A DNA stretch of 25,586 nucleotides. Source: Gallionella sp. UBA4121 (GTDB lineage Bacteria > Pseudomonadota > Gammaproteobacteria > Burkholderiales > Gallionellaceae). Below, one piece after another: positions 5,869-14,168 of the stretch (within the stretch, counting starts at the first letter, position 1; every line of letters starts with the position of its first letter). The DNA lies in the NCBI GenBank assembly GCA_002381565.1, contig DFWZ01000044.1, positions 1 through 25,586 on the forward strand, in the 5' to 3' direction. The notes under the pieces are model-generated. The model had not been told where the DNA came from, did not search any database, and saw only the letters and a program-made list of their open reading frames with translations. Both the position numbers and the translations under genes were made by a program.

Positions 5869-6717
5869 ATGCTTGATTACGACCTGCATTGCCATTCCAA
5901 TATTTCCGATGGCACCCTGACGCCTGCCGAAGTGGTTGATCGCGCTCATCTGCGCGGCGTGACTATGCTGGCGCTGACCGATCACGACGATACGGATGGT
6001 CTGAATGAGGCGCGCAGCGTGGCTTTGCAACACGGCATGGCTTTTGTCAACGGCGTGGAAATTTCCGTGTCGTGGCGCAAACATACGTTACACATTGTCG
6101 GTTTGGGGATAGACCCTGCCTATGCGCCGTTGCAGGATGGTCTGCGAAGTGTGCGCAGCGGGCGTGGTGAGCGTGCCAGGAAGATGGCCGATGAGCTGGC
6201 CCGTGTGGGCATAGGCGGCGTGTTCCAGGGCGCGCTCAAACATGCGAGCAACCCGAACATGATAGGACGCACGCACTTTGCCCGCTATCTGGTTGAGGCC
6301 GGACACTGCAAGGATGTCAAAAGCGTTTTCAACCGTTATCTGGCTACCGGCAAGCCCGGCTATGTGCCGCATCAGTGGGCGGCGCTTGGCGACGCGATCG
6401 GCTGGATACGCGGCAGTGGCGGTATCGCGGTGCTGGCGCATCCGGGACGATATATGGTCGGCAAACACAGCATGGGCAAGAAGACCATGCACGAGTTGCT
6501 CAGCGAATTCGTCGAACTGGGCGGGCAGGCTTTGGAGGTTGTCACGGGGAGCCATACGCCCGAACAGTATGCCGAATTTGCACGCTATGCCGATGAATTT
6601 AATCTGATGGCTTCGTGCGGTTCGGATTTTCACGGGCCAGGCGAGAGCTATCGCGATATGGGGCGGCTGCCCGATCTGCCGCTGATCTGCCGTCCGGTCT
6701 GGCAAGCGTTGCAATAA
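5869..6717 (+). CDS. PHP-domain 5'-3' exoribonuclease (RNase AM/TrpH type)
   Basis: A 282-residue PHP-domain phosphoesterase of the YciV/TrpH family. The E. coli member, RNase AM, trims RNA 5' ends (notably rRNA) and can remove 3',5'-bisnucleotide phosphates. The metal-binding motifs appear in order: HCHSNISDG at 7-15, LTDHDD at 36-42, GVEIS near 62-66, HIVGLGID near 76-83, LAHPGRY near 192-198 and GSDFHG near 249-254, so the trinuclear metal site seems intact. It is followed after 161 bases by a YciO-family gene, matching the yciV-yciO order of enterobacteria. Only a weak GAG precedes the ATG. Confidence 0.92.
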   Translation: MLDYDLHCHSNISDGTLTPAEVVDRAHLRGVTMLALTDHDDTDGLNEARSVALQHGMAFVNGVEISVSWRKHTLHIVGLGIDPAYAPLQDGLRSVRSGRGERARKMADELARVGIGGVFQGALKHASNPNMIGRTHFARYLVEAGHCKDVKSVFNRYLATGKPGYVPHQWAALGDAIGWIRGSGGIAVLAHPGRYMVGKHSMGKKTMHELLSEFVELGGQALEVVTGSHTPEQYAEFARYADEFNLMASCGSDFHGPGESYRDMGRLPDLPLICRPVWQALQ

Positions 6718-6734
6718 CTTTGAGTTCAATACAT

Positions 6735-6827
6735 ATGGGGATCTTCAAAAATTCAGATCGTTGGGATGAAGCGCAAGGAGCCGCGCAGCGAATTACGAGA
6801 CATATCGTATTGATAGGCAAGGAATGA
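6735..6827 (+). CDS. Candidate small ORF (30 residues) in the PHP-yciO spacer
   Basis: The 161-base spacer holds an ATG-started frame of 30 codons (MGIFKNSDRWDEAQG at the N-terminus, ITRHIVLIGKE at the C-terminus). Its TGA stop overlaps, as ATGA at 6824-6827, a second tiny frame that begins at 6824 and encodes MSEHATPRFAQRMSF, ending at 6871 right at the Shine-Dalgarno of the next gene. This layout could be a translated leader pair or the remnant of an older gene. I do not recognise either peptide. There is no strong ribosome-binding site before 6735. Confidence 0.3.
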   Translation: MGIFKNSDRWDEAQGAAQRITRHIVLIGKE

Positions 6828-6878
6828 GCGAGCACGCAACACCGCGATTCGCACAAAGAATGAGTTTTTGAGGATCAT

Positions 6879-7508
6879 ATGTCACAGTTCTTTACCATCT
6901 ATCCGAACAATATCAACATGCGCCTGATCCATCAGGCCGTGGCTATCCTGAAGGACGGCGGCATCGTGGTGTATCCTACCGATTCCTGTTACGCGCTGGG
7001 TTGCCATCTGGATGACAAGCACGCGGTAGGGCGCATCCGAGAGATACGCGGGCTGGACGATCAGCATCACCTTACGCTGATGTGCCGGGACTTGTCGGAG
7101 ATTTCAAACTATGCGCGGGTGGATAACACCCAGTTCCGTTTGCTCAAGGCCAATACGCCCGGCAGTTACACCTTCATACTGGAGGCGACTAAGGAAGTGC
7201 CCAAGCGTTTGCAGCATCCCAAGAAGAGCACGATAGGCATACGCGTGCCCGATCACCCGGTGGCGCTGGCATTGCTGGAAGAGCTGGGAGAGCCAATGTC
7301 CAGCTCCACACTGATATTGCCGGATGAATCCTGGCCGCTCAATGATGCCGAACTGATCCGTGAATTGCTGGAAAAAAAGGTTGATGCGGTGATTGACGGG
7401 GGCGTTGCTGGGGCTGATTTCACCACGGTGATCGATTTGACTGGCAGCGTTCCTGTGCTGCTCAGGCAAGGCAAGGGCGATGTGGCTCCGTTCGGGATTA
7501 AGGCCTAA
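6879..7508 (+). CDS. YciO-type Sua5/YrdC-family protein
   Basis: A 209-residue protein of the Sua5/YciO/YrdC family, closest in length and context to YciO. TsaC/Sua5 members make threonylcarbamoyl-adenylate for tRNA t6A; YciO members share the fold and some activity but are not the main t6A enzyme. Visible motifs are GGIVVYPTDSCYALGC near 28-43, the central PGSYTFILEATKEVPKRL near 94-111, STIGIRVPDHPVALALL near 117-133, and GEPMSSSTLILP near 137-148. The end, PVLLRQGKGDVAPFG, is a typical YciO-type terminus. The start is supported by GAGGATC just upstream. It follows the RNase AM-like gene, as in E. coli. Confidence 0.9.
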   Translation: MSQFFTIYPNNINMRLIHQAVAILKDGGIVVYPTDSCYALGCHLDDKHAVGRIREIRGLDDQHHLTLMCRDLSEISNYARVDNTQFRLLKANTPGSYTFILEATKEVPKRLQHPKKSTIGIRVPDHPVALALLEELGEPMSSSTLILPDESWPLNDAELIRELLEKKVDAVIDGGVAGADFTTVIDLTGSVPVLLRQGKGDVAPFGIKA

Positions 7509-7549
7509 TGTTTTAATTTAATAATGCTATATAACATGATGATTAATAA

Positions 7550-8197
7550 ATGCAAATAGAACAGCTTATTCAGACCATTGCCATCGCGGCCATTCCCATT
7601 CTGTTCGCCATCACCCTGCACGAAGCGGCGCACGGCTATGTGGCGAAGCATTTCGGCGACATGACGGCCTATCAAATGGGGCGCATCAGCCTGAACCCCA
7701 TGCGCCACATCGATCCGGTCGGGACGGTGTTGTTGCCGCTGCTTACGCTGGTGCTGGGCGGCGTGCTGTTCGGCTGGGCGAAGCCGGTCCCGGTCAATTT
7801 CGGCGCACTGCGCAATCCGAAAAAGGACATGTTGTGGGTAGCCCTCGCCGGACCTGCTTCGAATCTGGCGATGGCACTGGGCTGGGCGTTGCTGTTCAAG
7901 TTATCGTCAGCATATCCTGAAAATTACTTTGCCGAGCCGCTGATGGATATGGCCGCCATCGGCATAAAAATTAATATCGTGCTGCTGGTGCTGAACCTGA
8001 TCCCCCTGCCGCCGCTGGATGGCGGACGGGTTGCGATCAGTTTGCTGCCGCACCGTCAGGCATATCAGCTGAGTAAAATCGAGCCTTACGGCATGTTCGT
8101 GCTGATCGTTCTGGCTATCTCGCCGGTGCTGGGTTGGGTGTTGTATCCCCTGGTCAACCTGGTTCAACAAACCCTTTTAATGATAGTTGGAATCTAA
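7550..8197 (+). CDS. Site-2-protease-like M50 membrane metalloprotease
   Basis: A 215-residue membrane zinc protease of family M50 (site-2 protease superfamily), the small form without PDZ or CBS domains. The zinc motif HEAAH is at residues 24-28, inside the first membrane segment. The second metal/substrate motif LNLIPLPPLDGGR is near 150-162, and NPMRHIDPVGT near 49-59 and LAGPASNLAMAL near 103-114 are family landmarks. Five to six hydrophobic segments are visible. The substrate is unknown; family members cleave membrane-embedded regulators. It stands four bases before trpS in a recurring betaproteobacterial gene run. No good Shine-Dalgarno precedes the start. Confidence 0.92.
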   Translation: MQIEQLIQTIAIAAIPILFAITLHEAAHGYVAKHFGDMTAYQMGRISLNPMRHIDPVGTVLLPLLTLVLGGVLFGWAKPVPVNFGALRNPKKDMLWVALAGPASNLAMALGWALLFKLSSAYPENYFAEPLMDMAAIGIKINIVLLVLNLIPLPPLDGGRVAISLLPHRQAYQLSKIEPYGMFVLIVLAISPVLGWVLYPLVNLVQQTLLMIVGI

Positions 8198-8200
8198 GTT

Positions 8201-9403
8201 ATGTTTGCTAATCGCATTTTATCGGGCATGCGCCCGACAGGGAGTTTGCACCTGGGACATTACCACGGTGTATTGAAGAACTGGATACAAATGCAGCACG
8301 AGTTCGAATGCCTGTTTTTCGTGGCCGACTGGCACGCGCTGACCACCCATTACGATGCGCCGCAAATCATCGAGCAAAGCGTCTGGGATATGGTGGTGGA
8401 CTGGCTGGCGGCAGGCGTCGATCCTTCCCGCGCGACGCTGTTCATTCAGTCGAAAGTGCCGGAACACGCCGAATTGCATCTGCTGTTGTCGATGATCACG
8501 CCGCTGGGCTGGCTGGAACGCATGCCGACCTACAAGGATCAACAGGCAAAACTTACCGAAAAGGATTTGAGCACCTATGGTTTTCTGGGCTATCCGCTGT
8601 TGATGAGCGCAGACGTACTGATTTACCGTGCCACGCAAGTGCCGGTTGGTGAAGATCAGGTGCCGCATGTCGAGTTTACCCGCGAGCTTGCGCGCCGCTT
8701 CAACCATCTGTACGGGCGTGATCCCGGTTTCGTCGAGAAGGCCGAATCGGCCATTAAAAAACTCGGCAGTAAGAAGGCCCGTCTTTACAATGAGCTGCGC
8801 AATCGTTTTCAGGAACGGGGCGATAGTGAAGCGCTCGAATCCGCCAAGGCCTTGCTCGATGAGCAGCAGAGCCTGAATCTGGGCGACCGGGAGCGACTGT
8901 TCGGCTATCTGGAAGGCGGCGGCAAGATGATTCTGGCTGAACCACAGGCCATGCTTACAGCGGCATCGAGAATGCCCGGGCTGGATGGGCAGAAGATGTC
9001 CAAGTCTTATAACAATACAATCACGCTGCGCGAAGACGAGGCGAGTGTTGCTAAAAAAATTCGCACCATGCCGACCGATCCGGCACGCATCCGCCGCACC
9101 GACCCGGGCGATCCTGCAAAATGTCCGGTGTGGGCTTTGCATCAGGTGTATTCCGACGAGCAAACCCGACAAGGTGTGGTGCATGGCTGCAAGAGTGCCA
9201 GCATCGGTTGCATAGAATGCAAGCAACCGGTGATCGACGCGGTGCTGGCAGAGCAGCGTCCGATGCGCGAACGCGCGCAACTGTATCTGGATGACCCGTC
9301 CCTGGTGCGCAATATCATTGCAGACGGCAATGAAAAGGCACGCAAGCTCGCTTGCGAGACGATGCGGGATGTGCGTGAGGCGATGGGGCTGAGCTACTCC
9401 TGA
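8201..9403 (+). CDS. trpS: Tryptophan--tRNA ligase
   Basis: A 400-residue class I tryptophanyl-tRNA synthetase that charges tRNA-Trp in the cytoplasm. The ATP-binding HIGH-type motif HLGH is at 17-20, directly after GMRPTGSL, and the KMSKS loop is intact at 265-269. It is longer than the roughly 330-residue form of E. coli. The extra length includes a charged helical segment around residues 185-225 (KKLGSKKARLYNELRNRF) between the catalytic core and the KMSKS loop, and a C-terminal region with PAKCPVWALHQVYS and a CKSASIGCIECK cysteine cluster near 327-338 that could bind metal. It belongs to a run with the M50 protease, scpA and scpB. Confidence 0.97.
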   Translation: MFANRILSGMRPTGSLHLGHYHGVLKNWIQMQHEFECLFFVADWHALTTHYDAPQIIEQSVWDMVVDWLAAGVDPSRATLFIQSKVPEHAELHLLLSMITPLGWLERMPTYKDQQAKLTEKDLSTYGFLGYPLLMSADVLIYRATQVPVGEDQVPHVEFTRELARRFNHLYGRDPGFVEKAESAIKKLGSKKARLYNELRNRFQERGDSEALESAKALLDEQQSLNLGDRERLFGYLEGGGKMILAEPQAMLTAASRMPGLDGQKMSKSYNNTITLREDEASVAKKIRTMPTDPARIRRTDPGDPAKCPVWALHQVYSDEQTRQGVVHGCKSASIGCIECKQPVIDAVLAEQRPMRERAQLYLDDPSLVRNIIADGNEKARKLACETMRDVREAMGLSYS

Positions 9404-9406
9404 TTC

Positions 9407-10318
9407 ATGTCTGAGGCCCAGGTTCTGTCTGACGGGCATGGCAAAGATACCAAACTTGATACCCGCCATGACCGTTCCTTCCCTCCAACCCTCTCCCCCC
9501 TTGCGGGCGAGGGGGTGAATCAATCGCTGCGCGAATTTCACGTTACTGCCCGTCTGCACGGCGAGCCGATGCTGCAAATGCCGCTGGATTTATATATTCC
9601 GCCGGACGCGCTGGAACTGGTGCTGGATGCCTTTCAGGGGCCGCTGGATTTGCTGCTGTATCTGATACGCAAACACAATCTTGATGTGCTGGATATTCCG
9701 ATGGCGGAACTGACCCGGCAATACTTGAGCTACATCGGCTTATTGCAGCAGCACAGGCTTGAGATGGCGGCGGAATACCTGTTGATGGCGGCGGTGCTGA
9801 TTGAAATCAAGTCGCGACTGTTGCTGCCCAAATCAATTGTGGTCTCTGAGGAGGATGGGGAAGACCCGCGTGCCGAACTGATGCGCCGTTTGCAGGAGTA
9901 CGAGCAAATGAAGCTGGCGGCGCAAAAACTCGATGAACTGCCGCAGGCCGGACGGGATTTCGAGATCGTCCAGGTGCTGATCGAGCGAAGCTGCAATGAT
10001 GCGCGGCTGCCCGAAATCAGTGTGGAAGATCTGAAGCTGGCATGGATGGGCTTGCTGACCCGAGCCCGTGTCAATACCCATCACACCGTGCGCAGCGAAG
10101 CCCTCTCGGTGCGCGAGCAGATGACGCATATTTTGCGTTGCCTGCAAGGGGGCGAGTTCGTGGCATTCGATTCCTTGTTTGATACAGACGCCGGTTTGCC
10201 GAAGCTGGTCATCACCTTTATCGCGATGCTTGAACTGGCCAAGGAGTATCTGCTGGAAATTCAGCAAAGCGAAACATTTGGGAGCATTTATGTCAGAATC
10301 TGCAGAACTGCGGCGTGA
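9407..10318 (+). CDS. scpA: Segregation and condensation protein A
   Basis: ScpA is the kleisin subunit that bridges Smc and ScpB in chromosome condensation and segregation. The 303-residue protein has a clear kleisin core from about residue 53: DLYIPPDALELVLDAFQGP, LDLLLYLIRKHNLDVLDIP, the LMAAVLIEIKSRLLLP helix, and a C-terminal winged-helix region near 225-300 (FIAMLELAKEYLLEIQQ). Residues 1-45 do not look like a kleisin: they are read from two palindromes (9432-9475 and 9496-9515), giving low-complexity text such as FPPTLSPLAGEG. The true start may be ATG 9407 (no Shine-Dalgarno), the in-frame GTG 9515 or ATG 9566. It overlaps scpB by 29 bases. Confidence 0.93.
   Translation: MSEAQVLSDGHGKDTKLDTRHDRSFPPTLSPLAGEGVNQSLREFHVTARLHGEPMLQMPLDLYIPPDALELVLDAFQGPLDLLLYLIRKHNLDVLDIPMAELTRQYLSYIGLLQQHRLEMAAEYLLMAAVLIEIKSRLLLPKSIVVSEEDGEDPRAELMRRLQEYEQMKLAAQKLDELPQAGRDFEIVQVLIERSCNDARLPEISVEDLKLAWMGLLTRARVNTHHTVRSEALSVREQMTHILRCLQGGEFVAFDSLFDTDAGLPKLVITFIAMLELAKEYLLEIQQSETFGSIYVRICRTAA
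9432..9515. repeat. Two palindromes inside the scpA 5' end, mini-element-like
   Basis: The first stem pairs ACGGGCATGGC (9432-9442) with GCCATGACCGT (9465-9475), with one mismatch and a 22-base loop. The second pairs CCCCCTTGC (9496-9504) with GCGAGGGGG (9507-9515), with one wobble and a 2-base loop. The second has the ACCCTCTCCC/GAGGGGG look of common short interspersed palindromes. Both are translated as the N-terminal extension of ScpA. Confidence 0.6.
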
Positions 10319-10859
10319 ATTGCCAGGCAGACCCGAGCTCAAGATCATTCTTGAAACCGCGCTGCTGACCAGCCCCGAGCCGCTGTCACTTTCCGAGCTG
10401 AAAATGCTCAGCGATGAACCGCCTGATAATCGCGAGCTCGAATCGATGCTGGCAGAAATCGCAAGCGACTGGCAGGGCCGCGGGGTGGAACTGACTAAAG
10501 TGGCAACCGGCTGGCGTTTTCGGGCCAGGCCGGAAATGCAGGTCTATCTGGACAGGCTCAATCCGCAAAAGCCGCCGCGCTATTCGCGTGCCGTGCTAGA
10601 AACGCTGGCCATCATCGCCTATCACCAGCCCGTCACGCGGGGCGACATCGAGGAAATACGCGGCGTCGCGGTATCCTCACAAATCCTCAAGACACTGGAA
10701 GCGCGCGGCTGGATAGAAGTCATCGGCACACGCGATACGCCAGGCAGACCCGAATTGTTCGCAACGACCCGCCAGCTGCTCGATGATTTGAACCTGCGCA
10801 CGTTGCAGGAACTCCCGTCCTTGCAGGAGATGGCGTTGCAACAGCAGGTGGATACTTAA
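10290..10859 (+). CDS. scpB: Segregation and condensation protein B
   Basis: ScpB is the winged-helix partner that dimerises on ScpA and regulates Smc. The protein is 189 residues with two winged-helix domains: the first around LKIILETALLTSPEPLSLSEL (two adjacent blocks at 17-37), the second around RAVLETLAIIAYHQPVTRGDIEEIRGV near 93-120, with the family hallmark IIAYHQPVTRGDIE. The C-terminal GTRDTPGRPELFATT is also typical. The start at 10290 has GGGAG at good spacing, and the first 29 bases lie inside the end of scpA, so expression is probably coupled. The open frame runs further upstream out of frame with any homologous sequence. Confidence 0.96.
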   Translation: MSESAELRRELPGRPELKIILETALLTSPEPLSLSELKMLSDEPPDNRELESMLAEIASDWQGRGVELTKVATGWRFRARPEMQVYLDRLNPQKPPRYSRAVLETLAIIAYHQPVTRGDIEEIRGVAVSSQILKTLEARGWIEVIGTRDTPGRPELFATTRQLLDDLNLRTLQELPSLQEMALQQQVDT

Positions 10860-10870
10860 GGCAACGCTGA

Positions 10871-11013
10871 TTTATTCGGTTTTGTCGTTCCCGCCCCGAC
10901 CACCCCAACGAGGGCAGTCAGCGGCGGGAAAACGAGCGTAGCGAAGTTTCGAGCTTGCGGCCAAACGAGGCCAAAGGCCGATGTTTCGAGGAACGACAAC
11001 CCAGTTGAATAAA
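10871..11013. repeat. MITE-like element with imperfect terminal inverted repeats
   Basis: The left end is TTTATTC followed by TTGTCGTTCC (10871-10891). The right end (10990-11013) is its reverse complement with a 7-base in place of a 4-base inner segment: GGAACGACAA then GAATAAA. The 100-base interior is rich in short palindromes (GGCC three times, and CCCGCC facing GGCGGG) and has no ORF. The layout suits a non-autonomous mobile element or a structured RNA; no transposase is nearby. Confidence 0.5.
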
Positions 11014-11021
11014 GGCACTGG

Positions 11022-11041
11022 TTCCCCGCTTTTGCGGGGAA
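11022..11041. terminator. Perfect 8-bp hairpin, weak terminator candidate
   Basis: TTCCCCGC (11022-11029) and GCGGGGAA (11034-11041) flank a TTTT loop, downstream of scpB. There is no T-run after the stem on either strand, so intrinsic termination is doubtful; it may instead stabilise an mRNA end or be part of a repeat. Confidence 0.35.
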
Positions 11042-11188
11042 GACGAATAAATGAGCGTTTCCTCATAGGATTTTTCCCATATATTATAAGAATACGCTAC
11101 ACTGCGAATTCATTTGACAGCTCAATTTTTGCTTGATGCAGCTTTAGCAAAAATAACTGCAAGACCACTGCTTGATATACATCATGTA

Positions 11189-13246
11189 ATGAAAAATCAA
11201 TGCCTTATATTTCTGTGCCTGGCTTCTCAGTCAGGCTATGCGGCCGATTATGTAAGCGAATCCGACTATTATCAGGAACTCCCTGTGGTATTGAGCGCCT
11301 CTCGATTATCACAGCCGCTGTCTGAAGCGCCGAATGCGATGACGGTGATTGACCGAAAAATGATCATTGCATCCGGTTTCAGGACGATTCCTGATCTGTT
11401 CAAACTGGTTCCGGGCATGTATGTCAGCTATTACAAGGGCAGTCAGCCGATCGTATCCTACCATGGCTCGACAGACCAATATGCCAGGCGCATGCAGGTG
11501 ATGATCGATGGTCGCAGCGTGTATCTGCCGCCTGTCAGCACGGTGGATTGGGCTAACTTGCCGATCACGATCGATGACATCGAGCGCATCGAGGTGATAC
11601 GGGGGCCTGCCGCCGCTTCGCACGGCGCGAATTCAACCCAGGGGGTGATCAGCATTACCACCCGCGATGCGGGCGTGATGGATGGCAAAAGCGTATCAGT
11701 CACGCACGGGGACAAGGGGGTCAACGACATATCAACCCGTTTTGGCCGCCGCGGTGAGCAGTTCGATTACCGCATGACCCTGGCCTACACTGCGGACAAT
11801 GGCTACGATAGCCTCACTGTGCCGCCCAATAATTTTCCCGTCAGCGCGATCGCGCTGCTCAATAACAGCAACGACAGCAATCAGGCGCGATTGCTCAATT
11901 ACCGCGCGGATTATCATCCCAATGCGGTCGACCGTTACGATATCCAGTTCGGCTTCAACCATGATGTGCAGGGCGTCGGGTTCAGCGACAAAAACCCGAA
12001 TTCGGCTTACCCGAGATCGACCAACGGTAACATGTTTCACGATCTGACAGGCAATTCCGACTTCATACAACTGGGATGGATACGTCAGCTTGCAGACGAT
12101 GGTGAATTGAGTTTACGTTATTCCCATACACGGCAAGATCAGCATGAAGCTTTTCCTGCCTATCTGGGCGGGATATTTTATGCCGGTCCAATCGTTCAGT
12201 CGCTTCAGACCAGACGCGATGAAATTGAGGTGCAACACACGCTGCCACTGTCCTCTGCCAACCGCCTGGTCTATGGTGCGGCATACCAGGCAGACGGGGT
12301 TGGCGGACAAGGTTTTATTCCGCCGTTGTCGCAGATTTATAGTTCGTCGTTACATACCAATCAATACCGGCTATTCGGGCATGATGAATGGCGCATCACG
12401 GAGCGCTTGCTGTTCAATGCAGGCACCATGTTCGAGAGGGATGCGCTGGCACAACAGCATAGCTCTCCGCATGTTGCGCTGAATTATCATTTGACGCCGC
12501 AGCAAACCCTGCGCATGGGCGTATCTGTTGCATACCGAACTCCTGCCATGGTCGAGACAAATTATCCGCTGCTGCAACCCGGTGCGTTGCTCATCCCGAG
12601 TCAGACGGTGAATTCCCCGGGCCTGCAATCTGAAAAAATGCTATCCCATGAGATAGGCTATATCGGAGAGTTTCCGGATTGGGCAACCTCGCTGGATTTG
12701 CGACTGTTCAGCGACCAGTTAAGTAACGGCATCTATCTTTCATCCACCAGCAAAACCTTCGTGAACGGGATGGCGGGCGCGTATCAGGGGTTCGAGGCCA
12801 CCGTCAAGCATGGGTTCAGTAAAGACAGTAGTTTGACGGTGAACTTCGCGCACGAGTTGGCCGCCAGCAATGGGGCTGCACTGGCTGCAGCAGGGCAGCG
12901 AGCACTTGTGTCATCCAACCCCCTGAACAGCGACATCCTGAGTGCAAGCATGCCGAAAAACAGTGCCAGCCTGCTTTTTGCGCAACGCCTGTCTCATGAC
13001 TACTCCTTCAGCGCGTCCTGGTATTATCAGGCCGCCATGCAGCCGTTTGACCGCGGCACTATCGATTATCAGCCAATCCAGCGGCGCATGGATGTTCGCG
13101 TCGCCAGAGCCTTTAACCTGGCTGGAGGCGTCAAAGGCAGTGTGGCACTGGTGCTGCAAGACCTGCTCGATCAGAACTACACCGAATTCATTGCCAGCAA
13201 TCTCTTCAATCGGCGCGGCTATGTCACGCTGACGCTGAACTGGTAA
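11189..13246 (+). CDS. TonB-dependent outer-membrane receptor
   Basis: A 685-residue outer-membrane receptor that would import or sense a scarce ligand using TonB energy. The signal peptide is residues 1-18 (MKNQCLIFLCL then QSGYA before ADYV). A possible TonB box lies near 27-33 (ELPVVLS). The plug domain spans about 35-150, with NAMTVIDRKMI, the RMQVMIDGRSVYLPP stretch and IERIEVIRGPAAASHGANS. The rest is a 22-strand barrel with the terminal strand ending in LTLNW, the expected C-terminal aromatic residue. Ligand class (siderophore, cobalamin or other) cannot be told; the plug resembles the broad BtuB/CirA type. The longer frame from TTG 11114 adds no signal peptide, so ATG 11189 is chosen. 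The next gene starts one base after its stop. Confidence 0.92.
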   Translation: MKNQCLIFLCLASQSGYAADYVSESDYYQELPVVLSASRLSQPLSEAPNAMTVIDRKMIIASGFRTIPDLFKLVPGMYVSYYKGSQPIVSYHGSTDQYARRMQVMIDGRSVYLPPVSTVDWANLPITIDDIERIEVIRGPAAASHGANSTQGVISITTRDAGVMDGKSVSVTHGDKGVNDISTRFGRRGEQFDYRMTLAYTADNGYDSLTVPPNNFPVSAIALLNNSNDSNQARLLNYRADYHPNAVDRYDIQFGFNHDVQGVGFSDKNPNSAYPRSTNGNMFHDLTGNSDFIQLGWIRQLADDGELSLRYSHTRQDQHEAFPAYLGGIFYAGPIVQSLQTRRDEIEVQHTLPLSSANRLVYGAAYQADGVGGQGFIPPLSQIYSSSLHTNQYRLFGHDEWRITERLLFNAGTMFERDALAQQHSSPHVALNYHLTPQQTLRMGVSVAYRTPAMVETNYPLLQPGALLIPSQTVNSPGLQSEKMLSHEIGYIGEFPDWATSLDLRLFSDQLSNGIYLSSTSKTFVNGMAGAYQGFEATVKHGFSKDSSLTVNFAHELAASNGAALAAAGQRALVSSNPLNSDILSASMPKNSASLLFAQRLSHDYSFSASWYYQAAMQPFDRGTIDYQPIQRRMDVRVARAFNLAGGVKGSVALVLQDLLDQNYTEFIASNLFNRRGYVTLTLNW

Positions 13247-13247
13247 C

Positions 13248-14168
13248 GTGGTTTTACTCAACAAAGTCTCAGGCTGGTTGCTGCAAACCGTATTTTTTGG
13301 TTTGCTGGGCGGATTTTCCCAGCCGGCATGCAGCGCAGATGACTTGCGCGTGTTGCTGGTGCTGAGTGACAGCAGTCCGCTGTATCAGAACTTCGCAATG
13401 ACCTTCGAGCAAAATTTGCCTTCGAACATTCATTTAAATCTGGTGCAACGCGCCGAGGATTTTGATGCGCAACCGGCTGATTTGATTGTGGCCGTCGGGG
13501 TGAGGGCGGCGTATCGGGCGGCAGAGAAAACGGCGCTGCCATTACTGGCGACGATGATTCCCAGCAATATCTACACCAATTTACAAGGGCTGCGATACGG
13601 TCAGACTTCCGCCATCTATCTCGAACAGTCATGGGCCCGGCAGGCAGCTTTGCTGAGCGCCGTCATGCCGGAGCGCCAAAAAATCGGGGTGCTGTATTCG
13701 GCCCCTCAGGATATGTCCATGTTGCGTGGTGAGCTGGCCGTTCATCATGCTACGTTGATTGCCAGGCATTTGCGCAGTAAGGATACGCTGTTTTCCGATC
13801 TGGATGAGTTGCTCATCGATAGCGATGTGCTGCTTGCGGTGCCGGATAGTGAAATCTACAACAGCAACAGTATTCGCAATATTTTACTCTCCAGTTATCG
13901 GCGCGGTATTCCGCTGGTCGGGTTCTCACAGGCATATGTCAAGGCTGGCGCATTGTGTGCGATTTTTTCCACGCCGGAACAGTTAGCCGCACAAGCGGCT
14001 GCCATGACCGTTTCGTTCTTCAGGACGGGCAAATTGCCCGATGCACAGTTTCCCGCAAAATATAGCATCGCTGTCAATCAGGAGGTGGCCAGAACCTTGG
14101 GGTTAACTCTGCAATCAGGTGAAGCACTCCTTCTTCAGGTCGAAAAATCATCTGGAGGTTCGCGATGA
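13248..14168 (+). CDS. Periplasmic ABC-substrate-binding-like protein
   Basis: A 306-residue exported protein resembling the ABC_sub_bind (PF04392-type) family of periplasmic binding proteins. It starts with GTG 13248, one base after the receptor stop, and a signal peptide with cleavage near CSA-DDL (about residue 30). The two-lobed Rossmann pattern shows in DLIVAVGVRAAYRAAE near 78-93, ERQKIGVLYSAPQDMSML near 142-159, and SYRRGIPLVGFSQAYVKAGALC near 220-241 (two adjacent blocks). No ABC permease or ATPase is nearby, so a signalling role is more likely than classical import. Its stop overlaps the start of the next gene (ATGA). The ligand is unknown. Confidence 0.75.
   Translation: MVLLNKVSGWLLQTVFFGLLGGFSQPACSADDLRVLLVLSDSSPLYQNFAMTFEQNLPSNIHLNLVQRAEDFDAQPADLIVAVGVRAAYRAAEKTALPLLATMIPSNIYTNLQGLRYGQTSAIYLEQSWARQAALLSAVMPERQKIGVLYSAPQDMSMLRGELAVHHATLIARHLRSKDTLFSDLDELLIDSDVLLAVPDSEIYNSNSIRNILLSSYRRGIPLVGFSQAYVKAGALCAIFSTPEQLAAQAAAMTVSFFRTGKLPDAQFPAKYSIAVNQEVARTLGLTLQSGEALLLQVEKSSGGSR

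Larger units (their letters stand above)
10860..11188. other. 329-base non-coding spacer between scpB and the TonB receptor gene
   Basis: The spacer contains a mini-element candidate (10871-11013), a hairpin (11022-11041), and an AT-rich stretch near 11071-11090 with TATTAT that may hold the -10 element of the receptor promoter. A TTGACA at 11114 has no convincing -10 partner. Possible in-frame starts upstream of the receptor (TTG 11114) fall in this region but lack a signal peptide, so I treat it as non-coding. Confidence 0.6.

Noticed and set aside
8219..9577. 452-codon open frame antisense to trpS
   Set aside because: Shadow frame of trpS with no recognisable motif or ribosome-binding site.
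11022..11041. Strong intrinsic terminator after scpB
   Set aside because: The stem is perfect, but no T-run follows on either strand, so it is listed only as a weak candidate.
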